A stretch of DNA of 64,000 nucleotides, from contig CM073594.1 of the NCBI GenBank assembly GCA_037074705.1, positions 61,438,509-61,502,508 on the forward strand, written 5' to 3'. Source of the stretch: Zhengitettix transpicula. Its lineage: Eukaryota > Arthropoda > Insecta > Orthoptera > Tetrigidae. Each line of letters begins with the position of its first letter. Within the stretch, counting starts at the first letter, position 1. The notes beneath the pieces are model-generated. The model was not told where the DNA came from. It saw only the letters and a program-made list of their open reading frames with translations, and ran no database searches. Shown piece after piece: positions 56,860 through 64,000 of this stretch. The translations under genes were made by a program, and so were the position numbers.

Positions 56860-58480
56860 TAAGTTGCGTAGTTTTTTATGCACGTTGTAATCAGCTATTT
56901 GTTACGAATTTCTGTTAGCGTATCGTACGTTATCAGGATATTGTATGCATAATTCATCGCCTGTATTTTGTGTGAATGTTACTACAAGCCTAAATCAGGA
57001 TGGCCGGCCGCTGTACGTCACTGTAGTCCGCTGACGCTTCTCTCTCTCTCTCTCTGCAGCCTTTGCTTGATCCGCGTGTATAATTCACGACGTGCAGTGT
57101 CCAGTTTGCAAACAGGGAACAAGTTGTTTTACGAGCTCGGCCGACGCTGTTGCCTTCCCTCATTTATAACGCATGGCCCGGGGTCGACGCAACTTTAGTG
57201 TCGCTCGGATGCCGAGCTTTGCGAGAATTAAGCGCAACGGCAAAATCACAGGTCATTGACAATGGCCTCGTTCTGATTTCAACCGGGATATTTATCTGTC
57301 ACTATTCCGCAACTACCGCCAGAAATTCTTTACAAGTGACGCCGTTCAACGAGGACCAAAATTACTAGTGAGGTCAGTACAGTAACGACCGTAAAATATT
57401 TTTTAAAATGAAAGTGTAGAAGAAATGGTCTCAGTACGTTACTGTGTTGTACGTAACCTTTCTCTTCTATATACAGTAAGATCAATTCCAAAATATAATC
57501 TACTTATCTAAGTCATTTCAAATTGACAACGTAAGCAACATTAGACCAGTGAGATTTCAATCCCAGGTTTACCGTGGTCAGGGCGACTGCTTTGAGCAGT
57601 ATCAAAAATTACTTAAATCCCAGTGATAAAGGTATTGACAAATTAAAAACTATTCTCAAGAGGTGGAAGCAAAACGATTAATTGAACCATCCACATTGTA
57701 GTCTGTACAGAATTATTTTTGTTGGCTGGGTTTTTACGTTAAATCAAAATAAATATTTGACCAATAAAGAAATTTTATATAAGTTTATTAAAGTTAAACA
57801 TGAAAACTCTTATCTCAGGCACCTGTGGATTTTACATAGAAGAGATCTGCTGCCCGTACCAAATGCGTACTGCTGTTCTCTGCTGTGTTGTGTTGCCTGC
57901 TGTAGCTCTCGTACCGATGTACTGGCGTCGACTCAGGGGTTCCGGAGGATTGAATGCTGGCAAGCCGTCGTACTAAATTGTGTGGTGCTATTCTGTGAAC
58001 TCTTCACTAACAAATTGTGGCCCCTTTCTCACGACGATTCTGCCTCGAACTATATCAGACAACAACTTTACGGAGCCTCTCTTAATCACATCCACCAGCT
58101 TCGGTGAGCGCAGAACTGTCTTTCAAAAGCTTATCTCCTCCCTTATATCCTCCCATTCTTTTACTTCTTTCATTGTTAGAAAACTTAATCAGTTTTACTG
58201 ATTCTTCCATTGTCACAAGATTTATAGCACGCAGCTGCAGTTCCGTAGTCAACAGTGACTAACTCTTCTGTCATGTTGAGGCCAACAATCGAGACAGGAC
58301 ACGAAATTACTTGGATGGATATATTTATCTCCTCCACCCCCACGCACGTGCACGGTTTTCGAATTCTCAAGACCACAGCAAACAACACTTCCGAGACAAA
58401 GAAAAACTTAAGCCTAAATAAACGCGTTACAAGTCCTTATTCATCACCTCAGCTAACGTTTTCTAAAATTCACAATTCTG
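56860..58480. other. Unassigned, partly G+C-richer stretch
   Basis: A (CT)n run at 57,041-57,055 ends in GCAG, which could pass for a 3' splice site. The open frames on the plus strand at 56.97-57.37 and 57.68-58.11 kb show no recognised domain. From about 58.1 kb the sequence may belong to the 5' part of the Penelope-like element that follows, but no motif is clear. Confidence 0.3.
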
Positions 58481-60025
58481 ACATTTTAGAATAATATTAC
58501 TGTCAGTCCTTTACACAAAATTTCCTCCTACATTCATAACATGTTTTCGAAAGCCATCAATGAAGGAAACCATTATTCTGTTAAATATTACTACCAATTT
58601 ATTGAGAAAATCAAACTCCTCATGACCACTCTTTAATTTCTGAATGATGTCGTTTCTTTATTAAACTCTGTTCCTAGTCATTAACCGATTAAAAACAGAT
58701 GGCCCATTTTCAGTCAATATACTAAAATACACTTGATGAAATTTTATGCATTTTAAATCTAATCCTCAGTTCCACTTATTTGAAGTTTAATCAGGTTCAC
58801 TATCATCACATCACAGGTTCTTCCATGGGAAGCCTCCTTAGTCCTTTTTTTTCTGAGGTAGTCATGAGAGATTTAGAAAATTATAGTCTACATCCTGTCC
58901 AACCTCTATGCTAAATTAGATATAAAGGTGACATTATTTGTATTGTTAATTCGTCTCAAATCAACCGTATAGTCAATACTTTCAATAATTATCATCCCAA
59001 CTTACAATTCACCCATGAACTTGAATCTAACCATTCTCTTAATTTCCTTGATGTCACCGTATTCATGCACAACACTTCCATTCTCACAAATTGCTTCAGA
59101 AAAACTACATACTCTGGACATGTTCTGAATTATCTTTCTGATCATCCTCCAAACCAAAAGAGAGCTATGGTATACAATCTTGTAGACAGTGCTATTTTGC
59201 TTTCTAACTCCAAGTTCCATCAGCACAACTTAAATATTGTCCGTAACATTTTAATCTCCAATGAGTACGCTTTAAATTTTATTAATTAACACAAACATTA
59301 GATTGAACAAAATCCAATATCCTACTGTCACTCGTCCCCAAACACATTAAGACGTGTTTGTGATGTCCCTTATTTCAAATTTCTACATCACAATTTCGTC
59401 CAAATTTTCAAATAATATCTAATATCCACTAATACTCTTACCTACTTGATTAAAACCCGCAAGGATCCACTTGACTTATACAGAAAACATTGTGTTGTTT
59501 ACAAAATCTCTTGTTCTAATTGTAATTCCTGCTACGTAGGGCAAACGTAACGTTCCCTTAATACCCGCATCAAGGAACATATGTCTAATATCAAACTTCC
59601 CAACCATAAACAAACTGTAGTATCCAAACATATCATCAATCCTAACATACATTTGATTGACAGAATGCTAGGATTTTAGACATTGACACCAGGTACAATT
59701 CGAGACTGTTTTCAGAGATGCTTCACATTAAATCAAACGTCACAGCTATTAATGTACAGACACTATGAATCTCAACAATTGCTACGATTCCTTATTGTTA
59801 CGCTACACCTTCTGCCTTCCCATTGTCAATGCTCCCTTATTGTTACGCTAACCATTCTACTGTCCCATTGTCTTTGCGTTTTCTTCGCTGACGAGTGCAG
59901 TTGTGTCGCTCTAGGCTCTTATCGGCACCTGAAAAATAGGACGAGGTTCCCAGTAACGTTGTGTGGTATTTATATTATCACTTATATTGTCTGTTTTTAG
60001 CTATCTTACCTATTATTAATCTTCA
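58480..60025 (+). mobile_element. Penelope-like retroelement: reverse transcriptase plus GIY-YIG endonuclease, defective
   Basis: Order on the plus strand: a finger/palm part FLNDVVSLLNSVP (about 58.63 kb), then KFNQVHYHHITGSSMGSLLSP. Next come FFSEVVMRDLE, a stop, and RYKGDIICIV, where the catalytic YVDD box has become YKGD. HPNLQF and LNFLDV follow. The endonuclease is at 59.46-59.66 kb (HCVVYKISCSNCNSCYVGQ, stop, RSLNTRIKEHMSN). The 3' end has GTGCAGTTGTGTCGC, CTGAAAA...GTAAC and GTGTGGTATTTATATTATCAC. An RT followed by GIY-YIG is the hallmark of Penelope-like elements. Several stops and frameshifts show it cannot move itself. Confidence 0.82.
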
Positions 60026-60427
60026 ATCAGACGTAATTTCTGTCATTTTTTGCCGTAGGCTTTTGTTCTAAAAGTAAAGTAAAATAAAATCTGTCATGTG
60101 TTGAGTTTATTCCTACGGTGAAGTTTCTGGCTTCCGTGATGACATTTACCTTCATGTACGTCATCAATTCCCTTCAGACGTTTCCTCCGACTCACATTCA
60201 ACATCATCTGTGCCCTTTTCACATCAGTTCTTAATACATTTCTCTGCGTCAACTTTTACTTTTAAACTGTCTCTCTCGTCTTACAAGTCTCATTTTGAAA
60301 ATTACGAGAAATGGTAGTCTCCTATTTATTTATGGTTACTGTACTTTCCGTGTTTAAACAATTTCACCCCATAAAATTTCCTCTCGATGGGGTTCAAAAT
60401 CAGTAATTTCACGTTCTTCCACTCACC

Positions 60428-60441
60428 CCCCCCCCCCCCCA
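60428..60441. repeat. Homopolymer C run
   Basis: About 13-14 consecutive C, a likely site of length variation or assembly error. Confidence 0.8.
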
Positions 60442-60689
60442 AAGCCAGTTTTCCGCACATCATCCTTCCAAAGTCAAAACTTCCTTCTTGAGTCTACGTT
60501 CCGTTTCCCTAGTCACTTCTCACTTATTAAATACTTCTTGGGAACATCAGAACCATAAAAGTTCTTCTTATGACAACTGTACTTGATCTCTGAATAACTG
60601 TATGATACTTATATTTCATAACAGCACAGCATAACAGTAAAACGATTGATGCTCATGGTCGTTATTGTTGTATTCGATTATAACTACAG

Positions 60690-61235
60690 GGTGTCTCAAA
60701 TCGTCAAACCTCCCAAGGAAGCCTGCGAGAGGATTCTCTCGCAGGTGAACCTTCCCGGAGAGCTCTGGCGGAGGCTACCTTTCGGGATGCCTTCTCATCC
60801 ATCTGGTTTTTATGAATTAAGGTTCCCACATGCCGAGGCACCTCGGTCTGTTTTGAGAGGTGCATGTTCCGGGGTCGCAGACCTTGGGCATACGGTAAGA
60901 GTTCCCATTGGAATAGTCGGCCAGCTGCCTCCTAAACTGGTCGAGGCACGGAGAAGGGAATGCTGCGTCCCCACAGCAAACACCTCTCCCGCTATCGGAA
61001 GGGCGTGGGACAAGTACTCAATGCCCGACCTTTTCTAGGGTTTTCCCTGCATTTCTTTAGGCGAATGCCGGGTAGGATCCTTAAACCATAGCCCGGGGGC
61101 CCTAGTTACCCTTGGCTACCTTTCTCCACCCTTCCACATCCCCCCTTTCAAATCCCTTTCCTATGCTATAAGAGGGGAGTTGCCACTATGTGGATTACCC
61201 TATACATAGTCTACACCCTCCCCCCACCAAAAATA
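60690..61235 (+). mobile_element. Near full-length copy of the poly-A-tailed hairpin-rich repeat
   Basis: The copy starts with a perfect 10-bp hairpin CCTGCGAGAG-GATT-CTCTCGCAGG (about 60,722-60,745), followed by every family block in order: CCGAGGCACCTCGG, GGGGTCGCAGACCTTGGGCA, GAATAGTCGGCCAGC, TGCTGCGTCCCCACAGC and TAGCCCGGGGGCCCTAG. The tail has decayed to CCCTCCCCCCACCAAAAATAA. Just before it is ACAGGGTGTCTCAAATCGTC, similar in reverse to 53,905-53,930. Confidence 0.72.
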
Positions 61236-61990
61236 ATCAAACTATTTCAGTTGAAAATTAAAGATGTATAAAAACTGATTGTAATTTTTATTAATTAGAT
61301 GCAATACAAAGATTCATAAAATAAATGTTAGCGTTTTAAAATAACATTGTTTAAATGACGCAAGTCATCAAACATTTTTTCAACTGAAATTTCTTTGATT
61401 GTTTTGATACAGCCTGTGTAATCAATGCGAATAATTTACAATAAATGGATTATGGTTCCAGTTCCAGTACAGCGATTTCTAATAATTCCTGTGAACTCTC
61501 CCAGAAAATTTTAATTGTTAATTATTTCGATGTTCTAAGTTAAATCAAACGCTGTTACTGATGTTACCGTTTATAAAGATGGATAAATTATATTTTACGG
61601 ATTTATCGTTACTATTATTTTTTATTGTATCATGCTTTACGTTAAATCTTTGTTTAATTTTTTATTAATCTCTCTTTGCAGCTGTCACAAATTTAAACCT
61701 TAAAAATCAGTAAAAAATTGAATGTTTTATTCGTTGAGTCACTGTTTTGTCAACTGAAAATAATTATCTTTGAAATTTTTTTTATTGTCGTGAATCAACG
61801 CGTCACTTCCGTCTATACATGTCTGTACAAAAAAAAGTTATAGTAAGCTGTAACACCCCTCAAAAGTTTTTCCTTTAACTGTGTAATCACCCATGTATTT
61901 TATAAATGATCGTCGGTTAATTAATAAGCTAAAATCAGGTTAACGAAACTATTTTTTTTCTATATTTTTAATTAACAATCAGAATTAAAC
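61236..61990. other. A+T-rich non-coding stretch
   Basis: No feature could be supported here. Confidence 0.5.
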
Positions 61991-61999
61991 ATTCTGTAG

Positions 62000-62145
62000 G
62001 TCAATGTGCTGGCTTAGGAACAAAGGTGTCCGATTTTTTGCCGACGTTGGTGAGAGGTTTTCTGTTGATGATAGTGGAAACACAAACACAACATCCAAGC
62101 CCTCGCCGGGATTCGAACCCCGGACCTCTGTGATGGGAGGCAAAA
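62000..62145 (-). repeat. tRNA-derived SINE-like fragment
   Basis: The minus strand contains a perfect B box GGTTCGAATCC (62,119-62,109) inside CCGGGGTTCGAATCCCGG. The body downstream is TGTTGTGTTTGTGTTTCCAC...CAACGTCGGCAAAAAATCGG. No A box is found at tRNA spacing and no cloverleaf can be drawn, so it is not a tRNA gene. Its body differs from the SINE at 27.4 kb. Confidence 0.5.
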
Positions 62146-62199
62146 ATAAAAATTTAAAAATTCAGTTTGTTACAAATTATAATATGAAATGAAAAATAT

Positions 62200-63519
62200 G
62201 GTGTGGATATATATATATTATTTTGTATATTTGTGTATTTATTAGCCGCTGGAAACTTTGTTTAAATCACAACTACACACGAACATTATTATTATAAAAA
62301 TATAAATTAAGAAAAATCGTTGAATAAGGCAACGGCTATTCGGAGGGAAAAGTGACTAACTGGACCTCACAGAAGGAAGATGAGAAGATTAACGGAGCGA
62401 TGTTAACCTTTGCGAGCAGTAAACAATTCTTTCTGAGTGCAGAGGTGGTCAACGACTCGAAAAAACGACCTGTTTTGCGATAGTTGTAATACCAACAGAA
62501 GCGTTTGGAGGAAATAAAATGTTATTACGCCGGTCCCCTCAGTTGATTGGCTATAATTTACATCACTTGTCTATTTTTTTTACTATGGATATAGGGTCGG
62601 GAGTGTTTGGGTTTCACAGGTTAGGGATCAGTATTCCTGACGGCTTGCAGATGCTTTTTGTGGTCGATGGGAAGTCTCCCGATGGTCCAGATATTCTCCT
62701 GTGGTTTCCAGCGAGGGGGCTGGAGAGTTTCAGTTGCAACACGAACGGCGGGTGGAATCTTTTTGGAATCGAAGTCATCTGCACTGTAATGGATTACTTG
62801 TAGTTGATTTTTTTTCCCTCCCCGCGTCAGTGATGGGGTCATCGAGTAGAACGCGTTAATTTCGTTACGTAGCTGGATTTAAGTGCGCCGGGGCAGGAGA
62901 GCCACCAATTACGAAGAAGTCAGTTGCAAGACAGACAATGGTAGCCGGGTAATTCATTACCGGCCCTGCGGGAGGACACTTGCTTCTTCTGCTTTGATGG
63001 ATTAACTCGGCGGTTCCGCTCTCCCGTGAATGGACGCTTTGTTTAGCCCGTTCTTGAGGGATTGCTGGAGGGGGCCTCGTGCATATTTCACGCAAGGCTG
63101 GAGTCTTCCACAGCGAGCGCTTCCCGGTCCCTCGGTCCTGCCCTTTCAACCACCGGCGAGTTCCCGCGTCACAAAGCTTCCCTTAAAAACAAGAAAATAA
63201 ACTACGTCAGCATGGCCGTCCGCTCATCATCAATAAACAATCACAACTGTCCTGCGGCTTCTCCTATACGTTCCTCAGAAATTAATCCTACCTGAAATTT
63301 CCCTGTACCTATTTTTCTTCATAGAGTAAATAATAATAATAATAACAATTAACTTTACAAAGACAGTTGGTTTATGTTACCCATCTATTCGTATATATGT
63401 TACATTTGGATATGACATTTTTGTATAGTTATTTTTGAAGATATAACTTACACTGAATAAATGCCCAATAGAAGCTAAATAATAATTATCTTAATACATA
63501 TATCAACCCTGACATTTAA
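62200..63519. other. Unassigned stretch, G+C-rich at 62.87-63.18 kb
   Basis: The 62,519-62,803 frame (plus) and the overlapping minus-strand frames have no recognised domain. The part at 62.87-63.18 kb is rich in G+C and CpG and may be regulatory or a decayed repeat. A TAATAATAATAA run at about 63,331 resembles LINE-type tails, but no LINE coding was seen. Confidence 0.3.
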
Positions 63520-64000
63520 TCTATATATAAAACAAAGACTAGTTACTTACTCCATTTATAGCTCGGGAACGGCTGAAACGATTTTGATTATTTTTTATTT
63601 GTTTGATTTGTCTCCGTCCCGAATAGCAGAATAACTATTAAAACATCGGAAAAATTCACGAAAATAAAAATTATGAAGAAAAGATGGTGTTGTATGTTGG
63701 TTCCGATAATGCCAGTAGATGGCGTTGTGTGCATTATCTATTGACAGCTGATACGCGGTCCTTTTATTTCAGTATGATTGATGTTGATGAAGTGCATATT
63801 GTGAAAGGTTATCAGTGTTATTTACTAAGCCGCAAGCTAGAAGATCTATTCTTTCACAACGAAGCCGTAATGCAATTAGACTTCGGAATATTGCAAATCA
63901 ATCCACTGTAGATGAAAAGAGATCGGACAAGAACAGTGTCGCGTTAATATGGCGCGACTTCGTGCTTTACAAACACAACAACAAAGAGAGGCAGCACGTC
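63520..64000 (+). mobile_element. 5' end of a Helitron, possibly autonomous, running off the window
   Basis: The element starts A^TCTATATATAAAACAAAG at 63,520. The leader then reads ATTTATAGCTCGGGAACGGC followed by TGAAACGATTTTG, the conserved leader of insect Helitrons of the autonomous class. It differs from the leader of the shorter copies in this window. At 63,949 an ATG opens a frame MARLRALQTQQQREAAR that is still open at the window edge and is basic and Gln/Arg-rich. This fits the N terminus of a Helitron Rep-helicase protein, but too little is visible to be sure. Confidence 0.6.

Noticed and set aside
62105..62125. Possible tRNA gene (perfect T-arm-like B box)
   Set aside because: No A box or cloverleaf partner sequences exist at the right distance.

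Overview
The window looks like a nuclear chromosome segment of a large-genome insect. It is A+T-rich. The only confident genes are two adjacent, intron-containing members of the insect aromatic amino acid decarboxylase family. The rest is intergenic DNA full of decayed Penelope-like elements, Helitrons, R1-type and other LINE pieces, tRNA-derived SINE fragments and an unnamed poly-A-tailed repeat. Nothing bacterial was seen: no operons, rRNA or CRISPR. The insect order cannot be fixed from the sequence.

Genes (0-9 kb). Positions 221-427 (+) are the last coding exon of a dopa decarboxylase (Ddc-like) gene that enters from the left edge. Facing it tail to tail, with 1.47 kb between the stop codons, is a complete 11-exon gene on the minus strand (8708 down to 1898, 486 aa). 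Its reconstructed residue numbers fall exactly on standard AADC numbering: Asp271, His302, the PLP lysine Lys303 and Tyr332. It carries Asn192 and Phe79-Tyr80 in place of the decarboxylase His192 and Tyr79-Phe80. This is the signature of insect 3,4-dihydroxyphenylacetaldehyde synthase (the alpha-methyldopa-hypersensitive, amd, protein). Its ATG exon is preceded by a 3' splice site, so an upstream 5'UTR exon is expected. A TATA box followed by a 5' splice site near 28.6 kb on the same strand is a candidate. Dopa decarboxylase makes dopamine, while the amd-type enzyme turns dopa directly into the cuticle cross-linking aldehyde DHPAA, so the pair sits at a branch point of cuticle and catecholamine metabolism.

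Repeats (8-64 kb). Helitron ends (A^TC...CTAG^T) bound copies at 10.3-12.7 (with an R1 LINE fragment inside), 19.1-19.5 and 47.6-48.4 kb. An internal piece lies at 35.7-36.5 kb, and a possibly autonomous Helitron begins at 63.52 kb and leaves the window. Penelope-like remnants with GIY-YIG endonuclease motifs lie at 20.1-20.4 (-), 22.1-22.9, 26.3, 44.9-45.2 and 58.5-60.0 kb; the last also keeps reverse transcriptase motifs. Their end sequence recurs about ten times and contains a hammerhead-ribozyme-like core. Separate hammerhead-like cores sit at 13.64, 32.66, 35.18, 38.61, 38.69, 41.38 and 56.13 kb, often as inverted pairs. A hairpin-rich, poly-A-tailed repeat of about 0.5 kb is present in about nine copies, one with a clear 11-bp target-site duplication. 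A 3.3-kb fold-back structure occupies 22,986-26,301. Eight CRE octamers (TGACGTCA) cluster in 36.7-47.8 kb. A possible unrecognised minus-strand gene end lies at 37.4-41.3 kb.
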